From assembly GCA_025449115.1 (NCBI GenBank), contig JAHLKC010000016.1, positions 354,231 through 418,230 on the forward strand: DNA of 64,000 nucleotides. Reading direction: 5' to 3'. The position numbers were made by a program, and so were the translations under genes. Of this stretch, positions 36,409 through 48,123 are shown piece after piece (positions within the stretch are counted from its first letter, which is position 1; each line of letters begins with the position of its first letter). Source of the stretch: Chytridium lagenaria (taxonomy: Eukaryota; Chytridiomycota; Chytridiomycetes; Chytridiales; Chytridiaceae). The notes under the pieces were generated by a model. It saw only the letters and a program-made list of their open reading frames with translations, made no database searches and was not told the DNA's origin.

Positions 36409-38287
36409 TTAAACTGCATCATCATCCCCTGAGCGGGGCCAGTGGAGCAGTTTGCTGCACACATCGTTCATGGCTTTGGTTGCGAGTTTCCAGAGTGGTG
36501 AGGTACGTTGATCAATACGGTTGCAAGCTAATCGCCACGCCTCCAGAGCAGCTTCATTATTATCGGTGGGGCGGGGGGGGTGGATGTGTATTGCGTCAAG
36601 AATGTCAACGAGGTGATCGATGTCAACGATCCCTTCATGTTGATTTGGGATCCATCCATCTGGGTGGGCTGTATCCACTATGTCGGGGATCCAGAGATAC
36701 GCTCCTGAGCACTCGTTGGCGTGGGCTCGGTTGAGAGCTGATGCGATACCCCAGTTCTGGTGGCAGCGCTTGCAGTCTTTGTGGGGGTGAGGAGGGATGC
36801 CGCCAAGTCGCCAAAGGAGTAGCCGGCGCCGTGTTGTCCTGGTGATGATGGGGAGCCGAGCAGTAAGGATAGCAGATGGTTGGTCTCTTAGGGTGAATGC
36901 AAGACTGAGCTGTTGGCGAGGAGGTTTGATGTGGTCGCGGTGGGCTTCTTGAAGGAGGTATGTCTCAAGTAGACTTGGGGAGGCTTCCCTATCTTCAGTG
37001 GCTGGGAGGGGAAGTGTGAGAGCATCAGTAAGCCCATCAAATGCATCAGGAGCCTCCGCGAGTCGATTCTCAATATCATGCCAGAGTCGGGTGACTTCTA
37101 CGGGGTGATGATCGTCAATATCTTCTTCCAAGGTGAAGATACGTGATGATAGGAAGGAGGGATCGTCCTTGCGGTCCTTCCATCTTGCACGAGTCTTCGT
37201 GGAAAGAATATGATTCCGGGTGGTAAGGAGTGGAAGATTGGTAAGTCTGCGTAATGCTCGTTGTGATGTGCTTCCGTGTGCTCCCATTCCCGTCTTTAGT
37301 GCTGTGTATTGGAAGTTTTCGAGTATTTTAATAGAGTCTGTGTCGTAGATGACGAGTTGGAACCCATATTCGAGGATGGGTCTGAGGAATACTTTGTAGA
37401 TCCAGAGTGCGGTACGTCCCGAGAATCCTCTTCCGTTGAACCCCAGTCTTTTGAGTTCTGCTAACTTCATATTGGCTTTTTTCAGGCGCATTTGAGCTTG
37501 CTCAAACATCTCAAATCCGTGCGTACTGAAGATGAATCCGAGGTATTTAAAGAATTCGTCATTTTCAAGGCCTGGTCATAAAGTTTTAACCGAGTCTTCT
37601 CGGCATCAGTGGCGTCCTCAGGAGGTATGACTTCAGTTTTGTCGGGTGCAAAGCGAAAATGTAGGTTGTGACTGTATTCCTCCAAAAATCTAAGCATTTC
37701 TGTTAGTTCTTCAGCGGAGGAGGCGATGATGGCTATGTCATCGGCGTAGATGACGGTGTGTTCCCCAAAAATTGCTATGAAGTCTCGAATCATGCGATCG
37801 ATGAATATCGCATAGAGTATTGGACTAAGGACAGATCCTTGGATCAGGCCCCGCGCAAGCCAGTATGCCGCGCTTTTCCTGCCGTTGATGACAACCTTGG
37901 CGAGGCATCGATCGAAGAGGCTTTGAAGTATTCGGATTAGTGATGGGGAGTAACCGCGCCGTTGAAGCTCTTCCCAAAGGAGTTTCCGATCAACTGAGTC
38001 ATATGCCGCCTTAATATCCAAGAAGCACAGCCAATGACGACCTCCAGCACTTCTTGATTTCGCTATGAGAGATTGAAGGACCGCGGCTTGATCTGCCGTT
38101 CCTCTTCCAGCTCGAAACCCTCCTTGGGCGGCATGTAGGCCTTCTCCGTTGGGAGGCTGATTAAGATATGGTTTGAGTAGCCGTTCATAAATCTTCCTAA
38201 TCACTTGTGATAGTGAAATCGGTCGGTGTTTATCAACCTCATGCGGTTGGCCTTTTCCCACTTTCCACACTGGGTGAGTGTTGATTT
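36409..38287 (-). mobile_element. 5'-truncated LINE (non-LTR retrotransposon) reverse transcriptase
   Basis: Minus-strand protein from 38287 to a stop near 36409. It opens inside the RT domain (KVGKGQPHEVDKHRPISLSQ, VIRKIYERLL). The palm motifs include FRAGRGTADQAAVLQSLIAK, LCFLDIKAAYDSVDRKLLW, ARGLIQGSVLSPILYAIFID and the catalytic IYADDIAII. One frame change near 37570 splits ALKNDEFFKYLGFIF from the rest. Downstream are thumb-like sequence (KRLGFNGRGFSGRTALW), RALRRLTNLPLLTTRNHILS and a C-terminal Cys/His cluster (CKRCHQNWG, HANEC). The N-terminal endonuclease is missing: the sequence ends abruptly at 38287, as expected from incomplete reverse transcription. No clear 3' A tail was seen; the flank at about 36385-36408 is A/T-rich. 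Confidence 0.9.
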
Positions 38288-38295
38288 CCCCCCAG

Positions 38296-38573
38296 CCGTA
38301 GGTGAGTGCAGTATAGCTCAGTGGTTCAGAGCACACCTTGCACCTTAATTCACCCCCTTACGAGAAGTCTTCCGATCAAGCCCCCGGGCTGGCATCCCGG
38401 TATATCAACTCTGCCAACCAGCCAACCACCCAAAGCACAAAAGCCAAAAGCAAAAAGCCCGTAAGTGGTTACCCCACCACTTACACCAACCACCAGAGAC
38501 GGAGACTCTTTCAATCTGGGGTGGGGAAAAGGGAAAGGGGTTGTACGAAGGTTCGAATCCTTCCTACTCCAAT
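38296..38573 (+). repeat. tRNA-like module 1 (A-box and B-box, possible SINE)
   Basis: The 5' part holds a tRNA D-arm/A-box-like sequence, TATAGCTCAGTGGTTCAGAGC (from 38312). The 3' part holds a perfect T-arm, GAAGG-TTCGAAT-CCTTC (about 38548-38564), then CTACTCC. The two halves are about 230 nt apart, much longer than a tRNA with an ordinary intron. A tRNA-derived SINE or a composite remnant fits better. The module starts right at the truncated 5' end of the LINE on the other strand. Confidence 0.5.
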
Positions 38574-38581
38574 TTAGTTTG

Positions 38582-38758
38582 ATGGAGTGGTAGCTTAGTG
38601 GTTTAGAGCGGATTTTTACGCTTGGTACCCGGGCGTCTTCTGGTTTTCGCAATATTGTGGAACTGATGTGTGCGGAGGTCACCGAGTTCAGCGACAATAG
38701 ACAGCCTTGTGAGGGTCAGTGAATTGATCAGGCGATGGTTCAAATCCATCTCACTCCA
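38582..38758 (+). repeat. tRNA-like module 2 with pairing acceptor stem and Pol III terminator
   Basis: The 5' end GGAGTGG can pair with TCACTCC at the 3' end (7 bp with one G-T). A D-arm-like TAGCTTAGTGGTTTAGAGC follows the 5' strand, and a T-arm GATGG-TTCAAAT-CCATC precedes the 3' strand. The ends lie 177 nt apart, so either a ~100-nt insertion/intron lies in the anticodon region or this is a SINE. A T-rich run (TTTTCTTTTTT, about 38759-38769) follows directly and would serve as a Pol III terminator. I could not identify an anticodon arm. Confidence 0.5.
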
Positions 38759-38769
38759 TTTTCTTTTTT

Positions 38770-40567
38770 AAACTTTGTTGTTATATATATATATGACGGT
38801 TCTCTTTGTCTTTTTTTTGCTTTGATCTTTTATCTTAGAGTGATGGGTTCGGCCTGCTGCAGACGTTGGTTGCCTGAGCTCGTAAGAACGAGATTATTTG
38901 GAACGGGGAGACGGAAAGCCATGCTACTACAAAAAAACCCATACACGCAAACGCCAAAAGCATTGACCAAAAATGAATTAAAGAAAACCATTGATGTGGT
39001 AGTAGAAGTTTGATCGCAACTCTACCATAAACCACCTCCTAAGTATTGACATCTGATCACACTACCTGTGTCAACAGGCATTATTGAGTAGATGATCAGA
39101 GAAGGGGTCTTTGTTAAGGAGCTCAGCCGAAAAGCGTCCGAAACTCTCGGACATGAATTTTAAGGGTTTCAAGATGACAATTCCAAACCACGAAGCGCTG
39201 CCATCGTGGATGCGAAAGCGGTATTAAATAAGTAATAAGTAATGCTGCATAAATAAACATTATAGTTAAAGTTTTATAATATGTACGCTGAAGGGGATGC
39301 AGAGACAAAAGTTGTAAGCGGGAGTGCATAGGTGTGAGTAGGGGAGCATACAAGGTTTACACGCAAAAGTGTGCTGTTAAATCAACACTTTTTCATTATT
39401 GATTAGTGTTGCTAACGCCGTCTCAAGCAAAGCAGAGGATGAGCATGAGGTTCGGTGAGTAAAACTGTTGACCGTGAATGTAAATAATTCGAAAGGATGT
39501 GGTCGTGTCTAATTGTTTCGAGAGTGTTGTTGGTGTGTGTTGTTTGATATTAATAACCACTTGAGTTTCAAAAAATAATTTAATAAAAAGGAATTGATTC
39601 ATATAACACGCCTGTTACAGTCACACATTGTGCACAACTTGGTCTTCTCACTTCGGAGGGACGGCCATATCAACCTCTCTTAACACCCTCACCACACACA
39701 CCTCACCTCACTTCCTTCCTTCCTTTCTTCCTTCCAGTTGTGCTGATCCATTCATCCATCCTCGACGTTCATCATCTCTTAAGAATATACATCCTTATCC
39801 GGTTACCACTAAAGTCTTCATCATCCATCTTCATTCAGTCATTACATACCCTTAAGGGTCATCCTTCTTCCTTTCATACTCTCAATCAATCACTCACTCT
39901 TCCTCGTCTCATCCTTCCGGATATACATTCATCAACAACTGGATCACTGCCCGAATAGGAGTAGAAGAGAGGGTTGATTACTGTGCATCCACTCCAGGCT
40001 GCAACACATACACCCTTGGGCTCTTTTGGAAACAAGAGGTATGTACGTAAGGCTTCATCTGCCGAAAGAGTAGTAGTAGATGATGGCATCACGATAGAAT
40101 GGATGGCGGTTGTGGTCATGATATCATATGGCGGTCATTCTCGTTTCCTGCTCACTTCTTTGTATAAAATACCCCTCGTTGATCACCCTCATTCAGCATG
40201 CGTCTCATTTTGACGTGCATTTCGTACTATGCTTTCTGTACGATGACTTCCCCATGTCCTTCGGTCCACACTGTATGCGATGACGGGCTTGCTGCTATCC
40301 ATCCATGCTGTGGTCGGTCCCGTACACATGGCATGGAAAATTTCTTCTGACCCTTTCTGAACGAAGGCTGACCCTTTGCCCCAAACCTTTGCCCCTCACC
40401 AGATACCTGCAATCTTGTCTAGACATACTCCGGACACTGCGAGATTCGAGCTGTAGTGGACGTTGTCGCAATCCGGATCAGTCTGCAAAGATAGCGATTA
40501 GTTTTTTGAATCGAGGCGGACGGTGCAGCTTACTTTAATTTAAACATTTCCGGACTTTTACTACGTC
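38770..40567. other. Intergenic region and probable long 5' UTR of the CCCH gene
   Basis: No convincing gene. A pyrimidine-rich block (CTTCCTTCCTTTCTTCCTTC, about 39711-39738) and many C/T-rich words at 39640-39960 suggest a promoter or long leader for the CCCH gene at 40568. Short open frames here have no protein-like features. Confidence 0.4.
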
Positions 40568-43388
40568 ATGATGCATGCTCCACAGCATCACTCCCAACAG
40601 CCGTCCCATTACAGGCCCAGTGGTGGTAATGGAGGTATGAACGGAGGACGGCCACCGAATCCCACCATCGACCCATCATATGGACAGTCACTGCAGAGCA
40701 TGGGTCAACCGCCTTCCGTCATGTCCGCAGCAGCAGCTCTCCACATCCAGGCCGCAGCGCTCTCCCAACAACAGCAGCAGCAGCAGCAGCAGCAACATCA
40801 GCAGATGCAGCGTTTCCCGAGGAGGCATAGTGCAGCCGACACTTTCAACAATGGTGGCGCTGGAGGGTTTTCAAAGAGGAGCACTGATCTTTCCGCCACC
40901 GTATCATACCAGAATGCATGGGAAGCAGAGGCTTACGCCAACATGTCTGCGGCTGCCGCAGTTGCATCTGGGACAGCGGGACTGAATCGGGAAGCTTATG
41001 CGGCGCTCTTGCAATCTCAACATGCCTTGAATTCTCAGCAAATGTCTGCTTCGATGATGAACGATACCCACAACCTCCCCAAGCAAACCTCTTCCACCCT
41101 TCCTCGAAACTTTTCATCTCAACGCCATCAGTCTTTCTCTGGCGCTCCCTCCAACGCTGGACCTTTGAGCCCGGTCAATCAGTCTTTTGACTCCAATTTC
41201 TACCCAGGCTCTACCTCAAATGCTGCTTCACCGATGACGGCCCATAACGCTGGAATGGCCTACGCAGCATCCCTTGCCGCTCTTCAGCAACAGCAGCAAC
41301 AACTCAACGCCATGTCGCAAGCAGCGGCGGCCGCAGCTGCCGCTTTTGCAGCTGCCCAACAGCAACAACAGCAACAATATGATCCCTCGATGATGATGCT
41401 TAACCCTAGCATGGCCCTCCAACTTCAACAGCACATGCAGCAACTCCAGCAGGCATCAAGACCTGGCCCCAACTCAAAGCAACATCGTCGTCGCGCACTC
41501 TCGTCCGACGCTACATTGGGTATGGCTGGAATGCCAACGATAGGTCCTAATGGTATGATATCATCAACTGGATCTTCACCCACTTCATCTACAGCTTCCT
41601 CGCCGTCGGCTGGTCGCAATGCGTTGCCTATGCCGATCAACGTGGGGATGGTGAATCAGGCGGCTGCATTTGGACATCCGTCGATGGGCCCGAACGGCCC
41701 TCTTAGCCCTAAGTCTAGGGGTATGAATGGGCCGCCAAAGCTTGCTGGTAGAAATGGAAGTGTGAGTGTGGGAGGGAGTCCGCAGAGGGTGGATGCTGCG
41801 ACTCCGACGGATGAGGGACCGTCGATGGGGGGAAGGAAGTTGGATAAAGAGCAGAAAAAGGTGAATCTATATAAGACTGAGTTGTGTCGGTCTTGGGAGG
41901 AGACTGGGGATTGTCGTTATGGTACCAAGTGTCAGTTTGCGCATTCCCAGGACGAGCTCAGGGTGATTGAGAGGCATCCAAAGTACAAGGTAACTTATTA
42001 TTTTATTACTTTACATAGAACATAACGGGAATTATATACTAACCAATTTCTGATTAGACTCAAATGTGCAAAACGTTCTGGGAAAAGGGGACTTGTCCTT
42101 ACGGCAAGCGATGCTGCTTTATTCACACCCCGCAAACTGCAGCCAACATGCGAGCTGCTATGGATGATGGGAACATGGTCTTTGGTGATCCGGATCTTGT
42201 TTTTGGAGGTCCTGGCAGTCAATACTATGATGCTTCTATGGCCCCGCCTCCTACTCCCACTACATCTGTTCCGACGACACCCATCTCGGCTACATTGCCT
42301 CAGCAGCAGCAGTCTGTCATTGGTCTCGGTGTAGGTGTTGGACCTCGTCGTGTGTCGCTGGATCGGACTCCGATGCCAATGTTGTCTCCGGCTGGAGCGA
42401 CCACCTTGGCGTCGCCGCTCAGAGTCTCACGCCTCTCCATCTCCCGGCTCAACAGCAACTTGTGATGGATGCATTTCCGCTGCATTCTGTGCCGGAAGGG
42501 GGATGATGATGATCATGATGGACCTCTCGTTCCGGCATCTGTGGTCGCGGGAAGTGTGATTGCTGCCATGGATAAGTGAGGATTTTCGCCGCCTCTTCCT
42601 GTGAGTGCGCCTACTTCATCGTCGTATGGAGCCTCGACATCTCCTCCTGAGGGATCATTCGCTTCTGGGACCAAGAAGAATGCACCCGGGAGACTTGCAG
42701 TGGATCTTTGCCAAGACTGAACAACAGCATCTCCTCGTTCCTTCTACCCTCCTCAGCTACCTCAGCCTCTTCCAACACCCCTGCATATGACTCCAACCTA
42801 TCCTCAGCCATGTCATCCAACTCCAACATACCCCCTCCTTCTTTTGCCGGAACCCCCTACCCTTTCACCTCAAACTCACAAGGCTACTTTGATTTCGGCA
42901 CCCCATCATCTTCGGTCCCTCGGCCTTGTCCGCGTCAGCAGTCGCCTCAGATTTCGCAAACACGATGCCCGCCCAAGATGGTCGCCGCACTCGCTCCGTC
43001 ACCCAACCTATTAGAATGTACGGCAGCCTCCCACGTGATGCGAGCGGCCCCCTTTCAACCGCAAGCGGACCCTTATCACCGCCAATCATCCCGTCTACAA
43101 TTCAATACGCGTTTAATGAATCGTCATTCCGAACCTCGACCTGTTCCCATGCCAGCGTCATCGCTGTCATCATCTCTGCCCAATGCGTTCGCTACGCAGT
43201 TATTGTCGGGAAGCCCTCCACCTACTACACAGGCCCAAGGTGGGGCGATTGGGGAACGACGACCGTCTGCGCCAATGTTGGGGAGTACCTTGCCGACGAA
43301 TGGAAAGGCTAACAATGCGGCGTTTGGGATTGGGAGGGAGGCGAATGATTTTGAGAATCATTTAATGGCTTTTAGGCAGATGGGATAA
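40568..43388 (+). CDS. Tandem CCCH zinc-finger RNA-binding protein (tristetraprolin/Cth1-2 type)
   Basis: ATG 40568 ([11 protein letters not shown] 40571 is also possible) opens a long low-complexity region with a poly-Gln run near residues 67-77, Ala/Gln-rich blocks and Ser/Pro-rich blocks. The two zinc fingers straddle one intron (41990-42057, ACTAAC branch near 42038). Finger 1 is [25 protein letters not shown]; finger 2 is [23 protein letters not shown]. Both are C-x8-C-x5-C-x3-H with the YKTELC lead-in. This family binds AU-rich elements in mRNA 3' UTRs and promotes decay; in yeast the relatives act in iron limitation. After 42410 the Pro/Ser-rich tail switches frames several times (near 42415, 42500-42700, 42920 and 43130) before the conserved-looking end [12 protein letters not shown] (stop 43386-43388). 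Single-base indels are probable. Confidence 0.87.
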
Positions 43389-44853
43389 ACTCTTCCCCTT
43401 TAGTGCTGGGTCTTTTTTTTTTTATTCTGTTTACTGTTTTCGTATAAAGCCAAACCCCATTTTTACCTCTCCCCCAACCCCCTCTCATTTATTTAAAACT
43501 CATGGTTTGTGTGGTTTTTATTTTCTTGCCCTTTCTTTGTTTAGACTTTGCTTTTGCGTTAAATTGACTACCCAATCCCTGCAACCCTCACCCACCACTC
43601 CCCCAACCTCCTGATAGCGCGTGTTGGATGGATATAGTGCTTTTTTTGTGTGCTTTTTTTTTGTTTTTTACCGTAGATGTGCGTGTTTTCGTCATTTTAT
43701 TTACTATCTATTTGGGATGATGTCCGGCTTGTGTTTGGTGAAGAGATTCTTTATATATGATTTTTATTCGGAATCATTGTCTTCCCCTATAGTTTCTTTT
43801 TTTTTCATAGTGTGGTTAAGACTTTTTCAAACTCTCCCACCTTTTGTTGGTTTCGGGCTCGGCGACTTGTGTGTGTTTTCCCCCTGTTTATTCTCTGCTT
43901 ATACTCATCTTTTTTGTTGTTATCCCTGCTTTTTGAACATTACTCATGAACTTTATCCCCAACACCACCCACCCCCACCCTGTTATTTTTATATCACTAT
44001 CTTTATTGTGGTTTCTCCTCCTCAAGCCCCCCGTTCCCTTTTGCTTTCTTTTTTCGTCATTGTGATGTGGCGAGGTATTTTCTTTTCGTATTTTTCTTTA
44101 TTTGTTTGTGGGTGTTTTTTTTTTTTTTTTTTTTTTTTTTTTGGAGAATATTACATACCAAACCAGTTTGATGTGGACGTGTTGTTGGTAAACCGTAGAG
44201 ATAGGATGTTATCTGCAAACAACATAAACAATGACGCAAATTATCAAGCGTTGAGATCCAATTATCGGATATGCTGATAGTATATTGCGATGGATGGTTT
44301 AGTTGCAACAGTCCGGAACTTGCTGTGTTTTTCTCAATTTTGTATACGTGGCAAGAGGAACATATATGCGCAACGAACCCTAGACAAAACATCGCCACTT
44401 GATTATATCTCACATAACAACTATTAGGATAAGTATGTACTAGTTACAGCCCGCTACTTTGTAGGGGCTCTGTTTACATTGAAATGAAGGTGATGTATCC
44501 CTCTTGTTTTTTTTTGCAACATGGCAATTTGTTTGATTTACCCGTAGCTGTTTTTACCTAATGTTCTAACACTCCGAGTCAGAGTTGAAACATGGTTGTT
44601 GGGAGAAGACGGTCACGAATATCATGATTTCGTTAGTTGGACTCGGCCCTTTCACACAGCCATTTTGTCGAAAAATTTTCGCTTCATTTTCACGTCCCGC
44701 TTCCAATTCAGGAAGACACCCATGAGTTGTGCAGTCCATCGAACTGCGGGCGGAGTCCAACTGCGGCGACTGCCATCAAACATCTGCCGTTTTATGGTAG
44801 GTAACTTGGGCAGGGCTTGAACCCACAACATGTTCTTTGTTGGCCAATATTAA
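43389..44853. other. T-rich non-coding region
   Basis: This is the 3' flank of the CCCH gene. It is very T-rich, with a T run of about 26 at 44117-44142. The long plus-strand open frame at 43621-44277 reads as Phe/Cys/Ser only because of the T runs. No gene is supported. Confidence 0.5.
44814..44823 (-). promoter_or_regulatory. B-box-like sequence upstream of U6, inverted
   Basis: On the minus strand this reads GGTTCAAGCC, close to the Pol III B-box consensus. It lies about 63 nt upstream of the U6 gene, in reverse orientation. It could be a TFIIIC site for U6 or a chance tRNA-like remnant. I could not fold a tRNA around it. Confidence 0.3.
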
Positions 44854-44860
44854 CTATAGA
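44852..44860 (+). promoter_or_regulatory. TATA box of the U6 gene
   Basis: AACTATAGA lies about 30 nt before the proposed U6 5' end, the spacing expected for a Pol III TATA-type promoter. Confidence 0.5.
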
Positions 44861-44885
44861 TAGCTGTGGGTCAGAAAATATAGAT

Positions 44886-44917
44886 GTCCGGGGTCTTCGG
44901 GCCCCGCGACATCAATG

Positions 44918-44948
<31 letters not shown>

Positions 44949-45016
44949 GGCTCCCTGTGCAAGGATGACACGCAAAACTTGAGTGGATGCCCCTTCGGGG
45001 GATATATTTCTTTTTT
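44886..45016 (+). ncRNA. U6 spliceosomal snRNA gene
   Basis: The core is essentially canonical: AATTGGAACGATACAGAGA, with the ACAGAGA box at 44932-44938; AGATTAGCATGGC, with the catalytic AGC triad at 44944-44946; then TGCAAGGATGACACGCAAA for the internal stem-loop. The 5' stem-loop is strong, CGGGGTC-TTCG-GGCCCCG (44889-44906). The 3' part carries another short UUCG hairpin, CCCC-TTCG-GGGG (44990-45001). A T6 run at 45011-45016 is the Pol III terminator. U6 pairs with U4 and U2 and forms the splicing active site. The core matches the universal U6 sequence, so the call is firm; the exact ends are estimated. Confidence 0.95.
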
Positions 45017-45312
45017 AGCGTTTTTATCCGCAGAGGAACATGACGGCTCTAAGAATTCAAATGCTGAAGTTCTGAATTCTAAACTTATGACAGATGTTTC
45101 TGATGATAGAAGGAATGACACGAAAAAGTCTAGGATTACTCATAGATCAAGAGTAAATCCCAATTCTAAATATTACAGTGGATTACTATTCTCCCAAAAG
45201 AATGAACCCAATGCAATGTTACATGAAATATTGAGCTCAAAATGTGCGCACTTTATCACGGGAATTTAAAAGTTACTCATCAAGAACCACACGCAAAGAA
45301 GGGAAAGCAAAG
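45017..45312. other. Unassigned stretch after U6
   Basis: An open frame continues on the plus strand to 45269 (RRNDTKKSRITHRSRVNPNS), but it runs through the U6 gene and has no recognisable domain. I do not call a gene. Confidence 0.3.
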
Positions 45313-47119
45313 TGTGAAGTTCTCTCTATGGCCCCCTCTGCTAAGCCCTGGCATAAAGAGGTAGAGAACCACATAATAGGTGACAAGACTAGAGTCTAGG
45401 AGGTACTCCTAGATCAAGAGCCAAGCCATATTCTGCCTTTAGTGACAGCGGGGATTGTGAAGATCTCTCTAGTGGCCTCCTCTGCTAAGCCTTGACATAC
45501 AGAGGTAGAGAACCACATGGTAGGTGACGATACTAACTCTCTGGATGTACTCCAGAGTCGAGAATAAAGCCCTACTCATCCGTTAAGGGATGCAAGGATT
45601 TGTTGTGCTGTAGGGTTTCATTTGGTCGTTCTACTGTCAGTACTAAGGGGAATAAAGAAGAAAGTGCCTCATAACTAGGTCCAAAGTGACGAGGGGAAAG
45701 GGTTCTACGAGAAGGGATTCCATCCCGCTCCAAGGAATGTGTCAGGTCTCCGTTAGTGCTCCTTATAACCGTTTTAACGTGTTGTTTCTATTGTCTCATC
45801 CATCCACGGGCTTCTTATGTGCCGCTACTCCCACTCCAAACATCGGATGGTATATGTTGTCAACAATATAGCAACAGACGTGGTTCTCCGACCAGACCCT
45901 CAAAGGAATCATGCAAATAAGGCGTATTTCTACTGCTCATACCTTCTTAGAAGTTCATCTTGGTCTGGGTTGCGGTCTCTCCCGGCGACGCCATCACCTG
46001 AGCACCCGCTGGCAACATTCAATACACTATAGATAATAAAAGGGGTTGGTGAAAGCTCAGCCAGAGGCTGGCCTGAAGCAAGAGGGCCTTCTAGGTCTTT
46101 TGGGTGAACGTAAATCTATTAAACTTTCTACAAAAAATAAAACAATACATAAAGGGGAATCAAATAACAACAACAGGCATCTCAACCAACGTGGTAGCAT
46201 GTCATAAGTTGGCATACCACGTTGACCGCCCTTCCTTCTATAAAAAACCTCTCTTGTATCTATGGGGAAAAACTATGAAAAACCCTGAGAGGGAAAAGAA
46301 TGGAACGGGAACAAGGAAATAAGGATAAGGGCACGATGTCTATGTAAGCGACGCATTCATGCCTCTGGGTGAGGTTATCTTATAATCTCACAGGATTTAA
46401 GTTGCTGTTGTTCTGCTCTAAAATTAATTTAAATGAAATAAAGGAAGGAAAAAGGAAGGTAAAAGGTACTCAGGCGGAGATCCAACGCGCCAGAGTGGAA
46501 GGGTCATCAAGGAGGGAGTCCATCCCGCTCCTAGTAGTGTACAAGGCCTCGTAATTGCTGCAATAAGCTGTTTTAACATGTTCTCATCTGATCTCTTCTA
46601 CCTAAGGCCCTGCTCATGCCGCACTCCCACTCACAGGCAACTAGATAGCCAGTCATCGCAATCAAGAAATTCAAGTGTCTTGATCCAAGGTGTAGTCTCC
46701 CCCAGCGGCGTAATCCCTGAGCGCCCGCAGGTACAACTAAATAACACAATATTGAATAACAGAAGAATGAAGAAATCATGGCCCAAGGGCAGCCATGCCT
46801 GGATGTATGTGTGGGATCAATCCAGGACTACAGAGGTGCACGTAAATCTATTCAACTTTCTACAAATAATAAAACAATACATAAAGGGGAATCAAATAAC
46901 AACAACAGGCATCTCGACCAACGTAGTAGCATGTCATAGGTTGGCATACCACGACCACCTTTCTTCTATAAAAACCTCTCTCGTATCTATGGGGAAAAAC
47001 TATGAAAAACCCCGAGAGGGAAAAGAATGGAACGGGAACAAGGAAATTAGGATAATGGCACAACGTCTATATAAGTGACGTATTCATGCCTCTTGGTGAG
47101 GTTATCCAATATTCTCACA
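45313..47119 (+). mobile_element. Solo LTR (TGTGAAG...TCTCACA family), split by a nested LTR
   Basis: The outer LTR runs TGTGAAGTTCTCTCTATGGC (45313) to AGTGACAGCGGGGAT (45455), is interrupted, then resumes TTTAAGTTGCTGTTGTTCTG (46396) and ends TTCTCACA at 47119. The full-length arrangement is seen in the inverted relative at 55513-56466, which lets the breakpoint be read to the base. Ends are TG...CA with TGTGA/TCACA inverted termini. No coding region accompanies it, so it is a solo LTR. Confidence 0.85.
45456..46391 (+). mobile_element. Nested solo LTR inserted in the outer LTR, with GGAT target duplication
   Basis: Starts TGTGAAGATCTCTCTAGTGG and ends ATAATCTCACA. It is the same family as the outer LTR but clearly diverged in the middle. 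The flank reads ...GGGGAT | LTR | GGATTTAAG..., while the uninterrupted relative reads GGGGATTTAAG, so GGAT was duplicated on insertion. Confidence 0.82.
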
Positions 47120-48123
47120 AAAACAGCATTGAATCCAGTATATTATTTTTTTTCAGAATATACAACTGTTTTTCAAACATAGCCAAAAGTGACAACAGCG
47201 GCAAAGTAAAATCCGTTTTGACCTTCCACTAGCCACAACAGAACGAAGCTGGCTTGAAAAGGACCCTTTTGAGCGAAGGAAAGGGAGCAGACACCAGACT
47301 CCGGTTACTTATGAGAATCGACAGATGCTCCACAAAAAAAATTCAATGCGAAGAGAATTTATCGCAATTATATTTATACTTTCAGAGATATTTATACTTT
47401 TAGGGAAGGTTCTCGACACATTGAAGGGCAAGAAAGCAGAATACTGATGGCTTTTTTTTTTATTCTCATAGTAGGTGTCTGTAAATTCATTATATGGACC
47501 GGAGAATCATGATTTGTTTTGTTAGGCACTAAGGAATATTTGAGTTAGTTAGAAAGAAAATATGAATGGAGAAGACCTGTCTTTTTGTATACATAGGTTT
47601 TAAATAGAGCAATGAAGTTGTATAATAAACTTTAAAGTATATAAATTCTCTTGACAGATTATAAAGGGATTTTATTCTTATGTTAGACTCTTGAAAGTCT
47701 TAAAAAATGATAAGCTTCGTCAGAAAACTGGCTTGTACTTTATATTCTCAAATCAGTAAATACGTAATTCAGAGACCAAATTTATTTAATAGGCATATTA
47801 GTTTCTTATGGCCAGATCCCATTCAACTCTTCTTACCTTCACACTGTTGAGTGTACATGCACTAATTATTTTTCTTTCAACACAACCTTTCATTTGCAGG
47901 CCACATATTTCTTTGATCCCATCTCCTAATTTCCAAAGTGCCTAATTTTTGTAAGGGACTACGATTTTTTAGCAATTAACTTACAATTATTTGCGATGTT
48001 TCACTGATGTACACGGGAAACCTCATTAACATTTTTATTATATATCTCTAAACATCTTTCATTTATTCCCAAACCCACTTTCATCTTATACCTTATCCAT
48101 CCTCATGTTCCCACCAATAACAT
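47120..48123. other. AT-rich intergenic region
   Basis: About 1 kb of AT-rich sequence without a supported gene or RNA. T/A runs occur at 47137-47153 and 47452-47464. This is the 3' flank of the F-box/WD40 gene on the right. Confidence 0.4.

Noticed and set aside
43621..44277. Long plus-strand open frame reading as a Phe/Cys/Ser-rich protein
   Set aside because: It arises from T-rich 3' flanking sequence with long T runs and has no domain, start context or conservation signal.
44740..44850. Possible minus-strand tRNA around GGTTCAAGCC
   Set aside because: The T-arm stem pairs only weakly and no matching acceptor 5' strand or D-arm was found at tRNA distance. Listed only as a B-box-like site.
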